Positions 28,501 through 37,591 of a stretch of 64,000 nt of DNA are shown in pieces. The position numbers and the translations under genes are program-made. The stretch lies in IMG/VR virus record IMGVR_UViG_3300022848_000013, positions 16,835-80,834 of that record, one strand, 5' to 3'. The first letter of the stretch is position 1; every line of letters begins with the position of its first letter. Source of the DNA: a virus. The notes beneath the pieces are model-generated. The model saw nothing but the letters and a program-made list of their open reading frames with translations, made no database searches and was not told the origin of the DNA.

Positions 28501-30063
28501 GATTCTATTCAAACATATTTTAACCTACAACGATATATGATATATGGCGATGGAGATATAAACTCTTTCGTTGAACACATATCAAGAAAAATTAATGGAT
28601 GTAGACCTATATCACCAAGATGGATGAAGGCGGTTCGCGATGCAAATGGCAACTGGTCCGGAAATGGTGAAGTTAGTGATTTGATAATAAGAGCGGGTGA
28701 TTTCTTATCATATGTCCATCAAGACGTTGTTACATATAGAGGATTCGATAGTTATTCAGATTTCACAAACATTGCTATAAATTTCACAACTAATTTTAAA
28801 TTGGATGGGTGGGATTACACAACCAATACATTCTCATTAACATCCATAGGTCTGAATTTTGGGGCTAAACCTTTCTGGGGTGAAGCATATTCCGATAAAA
28901 CCATTGAAAATCGATTCAATAAAGAAACTAATATATTTGGTGGACATATTAGATATTTTGAAGAATATACCCCAATAACTCAACCAAATGTATCTCCGAT
29001 GATTTTGGAGAACGATTCTCTAATAACATATAATCGAAAAGATTTATATAAATTTTCATGGGATCAACCTTTAGATTTTGTTATCACAACTAAGGTAAAT
29101 CGATGGAAAAAATTAGAATTCATAACCAATACTTCCAATTTATCAGAAATTTTAAAGAATGGAACCATAGATCGGGTTTCAATACCAACTTTTGAGGACA
29201 GTGATTTGGTTCTAGAAGGATACTCACAATTTAAACCTGCTAAATATAATTACTACGCTCGAAAACCTTTTAAATATTCTCAACCCCTATATTATAGTAA
29301 TCGAGATGTTAATAGTTTTGTTACATTCTTAACGGGTTATTATATCGACCCAACCAACCCATATAATAATTTAACAAACGTCCATTTTCCAACAATCGCG
29401 ATTGAAGAATTTCCAAAAAATTGTATCACCGAAAAATCTGTAGGTCATTATCTATTACCAGAAAATTTGGGAACATCTCATTATCTTGGTAGAGGGTACA
29501 CTTATAAAATAACCAGTTCACAACTAACCATTGTTGATGGATTATCCGCCGAAAGATTATATTATGATTTGAACAAATATGGAAACCGTAATCGAGGATT
29601 AACCAAAAACGATCAGGTCACCATTTCGGAATTGGATGAATTAGATAATCGATGGATATCTGAGTCATATTTCAACAACAATAGGGCCGGAATCATTAAA
29701 AACCCACAAAGGATTCAAAAATTGCTTCCTTACCAGACTGATTACGAAAACAAAGGTAAAAATTACTTCGGCCTTTCTAGACAAGGAGACGATTTACAAT
29801 TATGGCATCCAGCCGATCCTGCAAAATGGAACGATCCTTCTTATAATCTAACTCTTAGAAATGAACTAACAGTCGAAGTTCTACTAGAGAAAATTAAAAC
29901 ATTCTTGGTAAATAGAGGTGTTTTGGTTCAGTGGAAAAGTGATATATACGGAAACGAATTTGGTGTGTATAAAGGTGATAATATTGATGATACCAACTTC
30001 ATAAAAACCGAAGAAATGTTAAACTTATTAACAGAACTGTTAGAATACATGACAATAGAATAA
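25540..30063 (+). CDS. giant virion protein with von Willebrand A domain, 1507 aa
   Basis: Largest plus-strand gene. The N-terminal 130 residues resemble a structural attachment module (NPYTYKEWVYRQNI; LLKDLSFLFSESEENRFLRD). The middle is beta-rich with repeated YVYWPYMVYVP-like stretches and a Cys pair NCSCKSVYF. Around residues 790-1010 is a vWA fold: SDIVILWDISKTQENVFGNA as the metal site, STTKVSIIAFDNDTI, YATNIKGAL and KILIISDGSDSYEPSGV. The MIDAS Ser-x-Ser is changed (DISKT). vWA domains mediate protein-protein adhesion, so binding a partner or receptor is likely. Starts and stops are clear, and the next gene begins 1 base after. Confidence 0.75.
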   Translation: MIDLNTNNPYTYKEWVYRQNIDISDTDHPKYVEYLKSWYANKKLIYPETKKTIKDEYVQLLKDLSFLFSESEENRFLRDVDFENKDEVIYAIPFFAKKLKEISKVLINKRESTKNAKLKYNMVGSNKGLETLLYDYVLRSFTKKDGNITQIPASELLNILPQLSAVKNDFYIEVEELHDPTLYQDSDPTIDIGVYQKISEVLGEIPLETLTVDELSKVLASRLIPRLANSNLSKLIGKYIESDIKNSTNVSQLLVETSKRYLGEPIYGLTAVRLSETNNFDMGLDIDLTVGNNWFLWPSGNIITNDYTFSNVYAPIKINDSLFFASSAKAGTTYEESDLIFTEKNGSVEGAWLLSDQLDDVSDVMSITIMGGESKEFRFPFAGFKLKTKGSSWDGFSINDSFLPDFYDLDNSQREQILTTYFTETIPQSASTDITLNRTSLVDMGAFAGNLYTNSDTIVKKSSASQTSPVYSEDLLGPIESAFLYKPLKTDLPISVGISYVYWPYMVYVPDEEFPITIKDDVCAPINLNEVDSRSSIGAVAGLSFNDSDVIYKLNSRTLEPMEAAFLQTSLTDELDLTIDNIAVYENEAVRCSKYISGPIQGALSLKINPLEKVSFIWTDVDTYADDVFKFYKHSDDCPYGKISNDYYTDQSFINLKKSLAKNNYKNCSCKSVYFSPIGHEGESIFEYNGMADILFHDPDGVGEDFALNSWKDTRNLTVKNSPQFSFYKITSGDSKVGWGDGFWKTGNGQRMVLKTGKRYTYYRSSQRRDNTTDDPAPYFVVKYPYKKIVGLCYPGKSDIVILWDISKTQENVFGNAKDVVKLLAKKLIAYSVGSTTKVSIIAFDNDTIVVGYLSKDSDVLNFYINQVSIKSIYPDYATNIKGALEMAYYILTTPIPTGSDEYADFSKLCKSLASTIINSGSSAKSFNVPRPDASKKILIISDGSDSYEPSGVIEYANFVKSMGVEIHSVDFGELANLNNLMEEISTDSIQTYFNLQRYMIYGDGDINSFVEHISRKINGCRPISPRWMKAVRDANGNWSGNGEVSDLIIRAGDFLSYVHQDVVTYRGFDSYSDFTNIAINFTTNFKLDGWDYTTNTFSLTSIGLNFGAKPFWGEAYSDKTIENRFNKETNIFGGHIRYFEEYTPITQPNVSPMILENDSLITYNRKDLYKFSWDQPLDFVITTKVNRWKKLEFITNTSNLSEILKNGTIDRVSIPTFEDSDLVLEGYSQFKPAKYNYYARKPFKYSQPLYYSNRDVNSFVTFLTGYYIDPTNPYNNLTNVHFPTIAIEEFPKNCITEKSVGHYLLPENLGTSHYLGRGYTYKITSSQLTIVDGLSAERLYYDLNKYGNRNRGLTKNDQVTISELDELDNRWISESYFNNNRAGIIKNPQRIQKLLPYQTDYENKGKNYFGLSRQGDDLQLWHPADPAKWNDPSYNLTLRNELTVEVLLEKIKTFLVNRGVLVQWKSDIYGNEFGVYKGDNIDDTNFIKTEEMLNLLTELLEYMTIE

Positions 30064-30064
30064 T

Positions 30065-30739
30065 ATGACAATATACGAAAAACAAAACAATATAGGAGAA
30101 TCTTGGTATAGATCTTCGGATGGTAAAATATTATCATGTAACATAGCCCTATCAAGTTTTGGGATAAAATACCGAAATATTGATTATGATTTGTATTCCA
30201 ATATAACCGACAACCACATCAAGGATTTAGATGTTATTCAAGATGTTTTATTGGTAAAAACAATCAGTGCATTTTTTATCGATAAATTCTACATCAACGA
30301 TGATAATATTCCTGTTCCTATTTTAAATTATAACAATTCTCATACAATACCGAAGAATTGTAGTTTGGATTATTGGTTCGACGAACCGACCCAAAAAATA
30401 TACACTTTTTTTGGAGGAATGTCTGCACTCGATAATAAATTCAATTTTGAGATTTATGAATTTGATATTTTGAACAACCTATATGACAAAAAACGTCATT
30501 TAGCATTCGATATCGTATCAGAGCCTATTACTACCGTGGATGGCCTAAAGGTCTGCTATAATCAAGATACTACTAATTTTAATATAAGTTTGGTATTTAG
30601 CACATCGAGCCTGAGTGATGTAAATTTGTTATCGTGGAATGTGAAAACCAAAAATACGATGATACTTGATAGTTTAAACTTGGTTTTGCCTAACCAACCA
30701 TTAATCACATCTCGAATCACCAATGTTTTATATATTTAA
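30065..30739 (+). CDS. hypothetical virion-type protein, 224 aa
   Basis: Directly follows the 1507-aa gene. Asn-, Tyr- and Asp-rich beta-type composition (DYDLYSNITDNHIKDLDV), with repeated aromatic strands and no motif. Likely a partner of the neighbouring tail proteins. Confidence 0.6.
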   Translation: MTIYEKQNNIGESWYRSSDGKILSCNIALSSFGIKYRNIDYDLYSNITDNHIKDLDVIQDVLLVKTISAFFIDKFYINDDNIPVPILNYNNSHTIPKNCSLDYWFDEPTQKIYTFFGGMSALDNKFNFEIYEFDILNNLYDKKRHLAFDIVSEPITTVDGLKVCYNQDTTNFNISLVFSTSSLSDVNLLSWNVKTKNTMILDSLNLVLPNQPLITSRITNVLYI

Positions 30740-30753
30740 AATCACATTGGCCC

Positions 30754-30761
30754 TATAAATA
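30754..30761 (+). promoter_or_regulatory. perfect T4-type late box TATAAATA
   Basis: TATAAATA is 5 nt upstream of the GTG at 30767. It is the closest match to the T4 late -10 element in the window. Confidence 0.55.
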
Positions 30762-30766
30762 GTTAA

Positions 30767-33700
30767 GTGATCGTTTCATCATATAATTCATTTTCGTCGG
30801 TAAACCTAGAATTTTTCAAATTTTCACCTGTATCTCAGGAGTCCAATTTGGAATGTACTAGTGTTTGTTTAGATAATGGTTTAAAATTGTCTATATATAA
30901 CGTTCTGTCAGGTGCCAAAGATTTCTCATTCAATAATAAAAGTGGATTGTTGTTAAGTAGTCTCCGATCCAATTCAGAGATTTTTGAATCATCTGATGTC
31001 ATATCAAAGTTAAATTTTTCAAATATGGATTCGCCCATAACAACATCTAATAATTTTGTTATTTCCACATCATCGAATAATCTACACTTCACCAACAAAA
31101 CTGTAGCGGATATCCCAGATACATTAACATTTTTAAAGGTTTCTGATTATTTACATATAAAAAATAACAGGAACTTTTATCTAACACATAACCCAACAGA
31201 TGATACATTATCATTTATCCCAAAAATAATATCAGATTCAAATTTACAAAAATTTGATTATAATTTAAATGATAATTTACTATATCTTTATCCATATGGT
31301 TACAATCGGTCTAAAATCGTAGTTTCTACAAATCCTCTATCAGTTAGTTCTTATAACTACAATACATTCTCATCAAACTCGTCATTATACATTTTAAAAA
31401 TGTATGCATTTACAGATGCTTTAAACAACTATGGATTGTTAGAAACCTCGGTTGTCACGTATGAAAACAACCCTATCACATCAACCGAATCTCTGAAACG
31501 AATAGACGACCTAGAATATAAACAAAATTATCTGGTTATTTTTCCCTACGAATATAAAACTGATAATGGATACCCTTTATATATCAACGGTCTTAAAAAC
31601 TACCAAACGCCCGAATATGCCTATAGTAAAGGGTCTGAGACATATCTAAACAACTCATCCACCCGAAGAGATTACGATAAGATTTTTACTGGTAGTAATC
31701 AATATGGCGGAAATGATAATGTTTTTTTGGGCTACCGAGGAAAGACTGCCGAACAAATTTTCGACCCAAATAAAAATACAAAATTTTTCTATCCATTCAA
31801 TGCACCGAGAATATATATCGGGGATTCTGGGTTAATCGAAGATGGTGCCAAAAGCGGTGAAATACCATTTGATTCTGATAAAGTTTTTGTTAATAATATA
31901 GACTATTCCGAATTCTTGGCAACATCATCAACCATCAAGAAATTTGATGGAACATGGGCATGTTCTTGGTTGAGTGGCAATCATTTAGGCGATTCTATTT
32001 GGATGGATAGGTTTTATAATTCTGCGTATTACACATTAGATCAAGCTATATCGGCTGGAAATGTTGTCTACAATCCAAAACATAGAAATATATCCACTAA
32101 TATGTGGGATGATATATCTACCATGTATTTCGAACCGGGAATTCGATATTCATATATGAGAATTGGTCAGTACGATGTGGATGACTATATAAAAAGTTTT
32201 GATTTTGACCCATCGATGGAACTTGGTGGAAAAATATTACATATTAAAAAATGGAATTCTGATCCTCTTCTCGATGAGACTCCGTATAAACACGATGGGT
32301 TAGTATTCTACAATAATTTTGATAACTTCAAAGGGGATTATTGGGTTATGGATGGTGAAAACCATGCAGTATTTTCGTCTGATAATATTCTATTAAACGA
32401 TACCGAATTCACAACGAGTCTTTGGGTTAATGTAGATGATTGGTCTGATATACAAGGTGAACAAATTTTCGGAAATTATTACAACGGTGGATATGGATTT
32501 GTTAATAGTTCTGCATACCCATCACCACTGTTCACCATAGTTGAAAACACCGCAGGAAAAATATCTACATATAATTACCGAATGTTAGAAATTGATGAGG
32601 TGATGTTTGAACCTCTTGATGATCAAGAAAATAGAATTATACAAAAATTGCCTAATTTCGATTATTGGGTTTTTGATTGTATTAATTTGATAGGTAGACG
32701 ATATGACATTGAAGGAAAACTTTTGGATGTTATACCAACCTCTGACATATCACCCACATTGAGTACCATTACACAAGTAAAAATAGATTCCGCCCAGAGT
32801 TTGTATTTATATGATAAAGACAATCATAATATATTGGTTCTGGATAGTGATGGAAATTACACAAATACAAGATCTATAACCGGAAATTCTTTCCAGATTG
32901 ATTTGAATGATAATTTAATTGATTGTTATGGATCATTTGCTGATATAGATAGTTCTAATAATCTATGGGAAATTGTTGGTGGAAATCTATATAAGAATAA
33001 ACAGATATATGGTAATGTAGGACTTGTTCAAGAAATATTATTTGATGCTCTAGACAATCTATGGATTTTACATGGGCAAGATACGGTTTCAAAATTAAAT
33101 ACTTCTATTGATGCATTCACCTTTAGTTTAAGAATAGGGACTCGATCATCTTTACCAGAAGATCCGTGCGTATTGGCAAGTATTCCTGATAAATTCAGAA
33201 CGATAGACTTCTTGAAAGTTCCTAATGGAAAAATTTCCGAAGATTTGGCGGTCATTGTTGATAATTTTGATAATGAAATTTACATAATCAATCAAAATGG
33301 TGATATGTTATCTAAAATGAATTTGCGAGATGGAAAAGATTCTGGCGATTTTAAATACTATGCCGAAGGAGATTTTACCGGATACCAATATCTCAGAAAA
33401 TATGGCTACTCCGATAAATCATTGGCATGGAAATTCAAAATTTCCAAGTTGGATGGAACCGATAATAGAAATATAACATTGAAGCACACAGCGAAAAATT
33501 TATACAAAGGTTGGCACATGTTTACCTTTGCATTCGATACTCTTAAAGGTGAAGCAAGTTATTACATAGATAGTATATTGGTGGACTCTGTAAAATTTGA
33601 TAAATATATATATAAATTAGCTTTTTCTTATAGATCTCCGCTTCTGTTGGGTGCCAATACGGTTAAAAATAAAATATTGAATGATGTGATCAGAATTAAC

Positions 33701-34039
33701 AATTCATATAAATTTATAGGTAAGGTTTCGGATCTACGTATATATTCTAAGGCACTTACATCTAACCAGATTAGAGCATTATACTTCACATTTCCATATT
33801 CGGTAAAACCTATCCCATTACATTGGAACATGCCAACGGGTGAGAGGAATTTCATCGAATGTGTTGATAAGTGGTACAAGATGCAACTTACTGGTTTGAA
33901 AAGTAGACACTTCAACATAAATATTCATAATATGGAAGTTGACAACTCTTTAAAATTAATTATCGAGGAATCGTTAAAAAATGTTGTTAAGAAAATCATC
34001 CCATCTTATAGTGGGTTGAATAAAATAGAATGGGTATAA
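30767..34039 (+). CDS. giant virion protein with LamG-like lectin domains, 1090 aa
   Basis: GTG start at 30767 beside a late box. The N-terminal half is beta-rich. The central and C-terminal parts contain a concanavalin/LamG jelly roll: TEFTTSLWVNVDDWSDIQGEQIFGN, then a beta-propeller-like insert with ILVLDSDGNY repeats, then WHMFTFAFDTLKGEASYYID, RSPLLLGANT and GKVSDLRIYSKALTSNQIRALY. LamG domains bind glycans, so a receptor-binding or fibre role is likely. Similar GDFTGYQYLRKYG / GDWSGFRWINKYG segments occur in the 46073 gene. Confidence 0.75.
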   Translation: MIVSSYNSFSSVNLEFFKFSPVSQESNLECTSVCLDNGLKLSIYNVLSGAKDFSFNNKSGLLLSSLRSNSEIFESSDVISKLNFSNMDSPITTSNNFVISTSSNNLHFTNKTVADIPDTLTFLKVSDYLHIKNNRNFYLTHNPTDDTLSFIPKIISDSNLQKFDYNLNDNLLYLYPYGYNRSKIVVSTNPLSVSSYNYNTFSSNSSLYILKMYAFTDALNNYGLLETSVVTYENNPITSTESLKRIDDLEYKQNYLVIFPYEYKTDNGYPLYINGLKNYQTPEYAYSKGSETYLNNSSTRRDYDKIFTGSNQYGGNDNVFLGYRGKTAEQIFDPNKNTKFFYPFNAPRIYIGDSGLIEDGAKSGEIPFDSDKVFVNNIDYSEFLATSSTIKKFDGTWACSWLSGNHLGDSIWMDRFYNSAYYTLDQAISAGNVVYNPKHRNISTNMWDDISTMYFEPGIRYSYMRIGQYDVDDYIKSFDFDPSMELGGKILHIKKWNSDPLLDETPYKHDGLVFYNNFDNFKGDYWVMDGENHAVFSSDNILLNDTEFTTSLWVNVDDWSDIQGEQIFGNYYNGGYGFVNSSAYPSPLFTIVENTAGKISTYNYRMLEIDEVMFEPLDDQENRIIQKLPNFDYWVFDCINLIGRRYDIEGKLLDVIPTSDISPTLSTITQVKIDSAQSLYLYDKDNHNILVLDSDGNYTNTRSITGNSFQIDLNDNLIDCYGSFADIDSSNNLWEIVGGNLYKNKQIYGNVGLVQEILFDALDNLWILHGQDTVSKLNTSIDAFTFSLRIGTRSSLPEDPCVLASIPDKFRTIDFLKVPNGKISEDLAVIVDNFDNEIYIINQNGDMLSKMNLRDGKDSGDFKYYAEGDFTGYQYLRKYGYSDKSLAWKFKISKLDGTDNRNITLKHTAKNLYKGWHMFTFAFDTLKGEASYYIDSILVDSVKFDKYIYKLAFSYRSPLLLGANTVKNKILNDVIRINNSYKFIGKVSDLRIYSKALTSNQIRALYFTFPYSVKPIPLHWNMPTGERNFIECVDKWYKMQLTGLKSRHFNINIHNMEVDNSLKLIIEESLKNVVKKIIPSYSGLNKIEWV

Positions 34040-34040
34040 T

Positions 34041-34829
34041 ATGTCAAAATTAACCGATTTTAATATATCCGCAAACGATGCATGTTCAAATGTTTATCTA
34101 ATAGATGAAAATTTATGTCTGGGTGATTCGTATCAAATAATGAATGCGAATTTCTCTGGATTGTCTTCTAGTTTACTAAATTTAGAAACATATGCCAACG
34201 ATTTTTATAACATATATACCACGTTTACGGTAAATAGCGCAAATATTTTAAAAGCCTTCGATAATATCCACACTTTAAGTGCTAGTTGGAATAGTGCGTA
34301 TTCCACGGTAGAGTCTACAAGTTCTTATTGGCAAACTCCCTTAGAAATTATATATCCGAAATTAATTGTTATGGATGATTGGTATTCTTATACAAACAAC
34401 TACGAAACGGTTGTTATCAAAAATTGGTTAGATTATGTTTTCCCACCCACGGATTTCTACATGAATCAAAAACTAGTTGTTTGTATTAACCTATTCAAAA
34501 ATGTGAATTTCGACTTTAAATTCCAGAGAAGTTATTATGAAAGCTGTTATATCTACAGTTCTCGTGGTATAAGCTGTGGTAGATGCAATATAGGTCAGGT
34601 GAAATGTAATCACCCGGATGCTGATGGTAAAAAAGATATACCAAGTTGCAACCTATGTAACAATTGCGATGTGAGAGGTGAGAGTAAATCAGGATCGGTA
34701 ACATGTAGATCGTTAGGGGGACAGACGACCTTGAATCTGAATTATAGTAGATATATGTCCGATGGGTTTATACCTAGAAACATAAAAGTAGAATATATAA
34801 ATATTAACAATGTCTGGACATTAATATGA
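34041..34829 (+). CDS. virion-type paralog 1 with cysteine-rich tail, 262 aa
   Basis: First of three tandem related genes. N-terminal helical region with the shared signature SASWNSAYSTVESTSSYWQTP then YPKL. Near residues 172-225 is a Cys-rich segment (CGRCNIGQVKC, CNLCNNC) with about 10 Cys that may bind zinc or form disulfides. It ends four bases into the next gene (ATGA-type overlap). Confidence 0.65.
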   Translation: MSKLTDFNISANDACSNVYLIDENLCLGDSYQIMNANFSGLSSSLLNLETYANDFYNIYTTFTVNSANILKAFDNIHTLSASWNSAYSTVESTSSYWQTPLEIIYPKLIVMDDWYSYTNNYETVVIKNWLDYVFPPTDFYMNQKLVVCINLFKNVNFDFKFQRSYYESCYIYSSRGISCGRCNIGQVKCNHPDADGKKDIPSCNLCNNCDVRGESKSGSVTCRSLGGQTTLNLNYSRYMSDGFIPRNIKVEYININNVWTLI

Positions 34830-35596
34830 ATTTAACATTATCACCTATTATAAACACCGAAGATATTGGTAATACTCTATCATCTATAAATCTATCATTT
34901 AAGGGGTTGGATGCTTTCACATATGGTCTGCACGTAAGTGCCTATAATTTATTTGAACCTTTGATGGAATTCTATGTAACCCATAAAGATAGATTCAAAT
35001 CATTAATAACAACCACGCAGACTTATAGTGCTAATTGGGAAACTATGAGAACATTGGTATCCACCAATAGCGCAAAGTGGATCAAACCTATAGTTTTTAT
35101 CCACCCAACGGTTTATAGGTATCCGATAGCATTGAGCACTTTAAATATAATTGTTAGTTCTTTCAATGATCTATATCCTATTTTACCAGATCCAACCATT
35201 GCTCCTAACCATATAGAAAATCAAAGAGCTATAATATACTACTACACAAATACAATCAAAGATGTGGTTAATGATAGTTTCGTACAAAACTCTAACGAAG
35301 TTGCCGGATGCTATTCACAAGACAGTGCTACGGGGTGCGTAAGGTGTCAAAACCGTGTAGGTAGGGGTTCGACATCGTGCAGAGGACAACAACAGTCATG
35401 CGGTGGTTGTGCTGGTGGGGCATGTCAATCATGTGCAACAGTGTCATGTAGATATCCAGAAACGAATACAAATTCAACAAATCGATATATACAGGCAACG
35501 ATCAATAGTCGTTTTCAAGATGTATATGAACGAGAATTAAAAGGTATGATGTATACTGTTAAAGATTGTTCTTGGACGTTCGAAAGGAATTTATAA
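34826..35596 (+). CDS. virion-type paralog 2 with cysteine-rich tail, 256 aa
   Basis: Related to the preceding gene: TQTYSANWETMRTLVSTNSAKWIKP then HPTVY. The Cys-rich stretch near residues 160-208 (CVRCQNRVGRG; SCGGCAGGACQSCATVSC) has about 11 Cys. Overlaps paralog 1 by 4 bp and is followed 1 base later by paralog 3. Confidence 0.65.
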   Translation: MNLTLSPIINTEDIGNTLSSINLSFKGLDAFTYGLHVSAYNLFEPLMEFYVTHKDRFKSLITTTQTYSANWETMRTLVSTNSAKWIKPIVFIHPTVYRYPIALSTLNIIVSSFNDLYPILPDPTIAPNHIENQRAIIYYYTNTIKDVVNDSFVQNSNEVAGCYSQDSATGCVRCQNRVGRGSTSCRGQQQSCGGCAGGACQSCATVSCRYPETNTNSTNRYIQATINSRFQDVYERELKGMMYTVKDCSWTFERNL

Positions 35597-35597
35597 A

Positions 35598-36215
35598 ATG
35601 AATTATACCTATGAAATATTAGATTACGAATGTGTCGGTGACTCGTTAGGAAAATATAACTACAATTTTATCAATCTAGATGATAAACTTTGTGGCGTAT
35701 CATCTATATTCTTTTTAGATAATCCTAACATATATAAAGAATTTAACGATTTTTTAAATATATCAGAATCTTTGATTAATATAGGAAATGTTTACAATGA
35801 TGTATCTGGTTATAAGGAAGCATTTACAGCAGTCACTCTTTTGAGTTCTTATTGGAATACTCCTGAAATAACGGTCCAATATCCTATAAATTTTGTTTCG
35901 GATTCTAATGTATCTCTAAAAAATTATTATTTAGATACTATTGCCGATCAAAATCTTTCTTTGATCGCCCAGACGTATATAAATGCAAATTTTCCGGTTT
36001 CTGAATATCTACCTAAGTCTATAGTCAATATATCGTTTCTGTTATATAGTAGCAGTGGGGAATTTATTTCTACTGTAGATGGCCCTTATCAGGATTATCC
36101 ACGATCACAGTATTGGATCGTGGATTTTACAAAAAATGATGTATATATTGTAAAAAGTAAAAATTTCAAATTTGAGATGGTTTCTGATGTTTGGGTAAAT
36201 ACAGAAATATTATGA
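35598..36215 (+). CDS. virion-type paralog 3 without the cysteine cluster, 205 aa
   Basis: Same N-terminal pattern (TAVTLLSSYWNTPEITVQYPINF) but the C-terminal region lacks the Cys cluster; a short SGEFISTVDGPYQDYPRS loop lies there instead. The stop overlaps the next start (ATGA). Confidence 0.6.
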   Translation: MNYTYEILDYECVGDSLGKYNYNFINLDDKLCGVSSIFFLDNPNIYKEFNDFLNISESLINIGNVYNDVSGYKEAFTAVTLLSSYWNTPEITVQYPINFVSDSNVSLKNYYLDTIADQNLSLIAQTYINANFPVSEYLPKSIVNISFLLYSSSGEFISTVDGPYQDYPRSQYWIVDFTKNDVYIVKSKNFKFEMVSDVWVNTEIL

Positions 36216-36640
36216 TAGCAATTTTCAACGATGGTGATGTTTTTTTAGGGTATTGTGAGGTTGTTCCTCCACACATCAAAAAAATAAAAGATTTGGGGAA
36301 TGAATTCGATCCCATGACATCATTTTGGGATGGTGACTTCCTTTCTGGTTGTGTAAGACCTCTCAAAGCCAAGAAATTGAATGCTTTTCATATCGAGGAA
36401 GAATTTGTTGATAAAATGAAGGCTCTATATTCTAATGAGATCAGCCATATTCTGTGCATCAAACAAATTCATAAAATATCTGAAAAATTAGAATGTTTTG
36501 ATGATAATTTCAAAAATATGTGTGATGATATCATGCCTCTTATTGATTATTACGACAACTTGGTTAAGTCTTTAAAGGAAGAAAATAATATAGAAACGAA
36601 AGAAGAAATTTATGAGAAACATAAAGCTGTATTTAAGTAA
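36212..36640 (+). CDS. hypothetical protein, 142 aa
   Basis: Start at ATG 36212 (MIAIFNDGDVFLGY) overlapping the previous stop; an in-frame ATG at 36191 lies in the upstream gene. N-terminal alpha/beta (DGDFLSGCVRPLK), C-terminal acidic helix. It overlaps the next gene by 29 bp. Could be a tail-assembly or chaperone-type protein; no motif. Confidence 0.6.
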   Translation: MIAIFNDGDVFLGYCEVVPPHIKKIKDLGNEFDPMTSFWDGDFLSGCVRPLKAKKLNAFHIEEEFVDKMKALYSNEISHILCIKQIHKISEKLECFDDNFKNMCDDIMPLIDYYDNLVKSLKEENNIETKEEIYEKHKAVFK

Positions 36641-37019
36641 GACAAAAGGTTTTAACCCTGTGTTAAAATTTCGATATGGTTATGGTCTGGGTGACTTCAT
36701 AGCTGCTACATTACATTCAAAATTTATCGGGCCTATAACATATCTCATAACAGGTAACCTAGAACCGTGTCAAACATGTAGCAATCGAAGAATGGCCTTG
36801 AATATTCTAATCCCTATCCCCTTCTGGAGAATTTTCTTTAAAACACATGACGATCTAGAAACATCATTGAATGCTGATTATAAGAAACATGGGATCATCC
36901 TACATAAAGAGGGTGAAGAACCCAAATCAGATAATGAGCCAATCGTAGAGCCACCAATGAAGGTAGAGACCATCACGACCATGGAAGAACTTATAAAAAA
37001 GCCTTATTACAATTTATGA
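36612..37019 (+). CDS. conserved-type phage protein, 135 aa
   Basis: Contains FRYGYGLGDFIAATLHSKF and LEPCQTCSNRRMALN, a CxxC motif followed by a short hydrophobic stretch (ILIPIPFWRIFF). The tail is acidic and Pro-rich. I recognise the GYGLGDFIAA.LH / CxxCxxRR combination from phage structural operons but cannot name a function. Confidence 0.6.
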   Translation: MRNIKLYLSKTKGFNPVLKFRYGYGLGDFIAATLHSKFIGPITYLITGNLEPCQTCSNRRMALNILIPIPFWRIFFKTHDDLETSLNADYKKHGIILHKEGEEPKSDNEPIVEPPMKVETITTMEELIKKPYYNL

Positions 37020-37591
37020 ATGATATAGAAATAGTAGTGGTAAAATTACCCGAAGATGAAAATTGTCTACAGACCGTATACAATTTTTGTGAACACCTGA
37101 ATAGTATTTTATCAGGTATACGGTTGTGTCATGTATTCACCAACAACTACAGCACCCACACAATTTACGGTGCTCTTTACGGTGCTCTATCAAACGACTT
37201 TGACTCTTTAATGGAAGAAGTGGTCGGACTATACAAATCCGATAAAAGCTTGGTTTTTCCTGAAAATTCCATTGTGGTACCTGTGGTAGATTGTGAATCG
37301 GATTGTTATGATTCCTTTAAGCTTATTGTTAATGAATTGTATTCAATTCTAACACTAAACGACTTTACCGACTTTGTTGATAATGCCCCTAAGAATGGTA
37401 TCAATAACAAACTGGAAGAGATATTCTCGGAGATCAATAAGGCCGACTATCTCCTGTCGATGGCTACATCTAAACCCTCAGACGAGCCTAAAATTCTAGA
37501 AGAACCGGAAGTAAGTAATTTGGACTCTGAGACTCAAACATATATAGCAGGCGGTCAGTTACCCCAAACATTCGAGATCCCACAAGTTTAA
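37016..37591 (+). CDS. hypothetical protein, 191 aa
   Basis: Starts in an ATGA overlap with the previous gene. Acidic, helical, no known motif; C-terminal 35 residues are Glu/Pro-rich (SKPSDEPKILEEPEVSN). Its last about 100 bp overlap the end of the convergent minus-strand gene 37488-38009. Confidence 0.55.
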   Translation: MNDIEIVVVKLPEDENCLQTVYNFCEHLNSILSGIRLCHVFTNNYSTHTIYGALYGALSNDFDSLMEEVVGLYKSDKSLVFPENSIVVPVVDCESDCYDSFKLIVNELYSILTLNDFTDFVDNAPKNGINNKLEEIFSEINKADYLLSMATSKPSDEPKILEEPEVSNLDSETQTYIAGGQLPQTFEIPQV

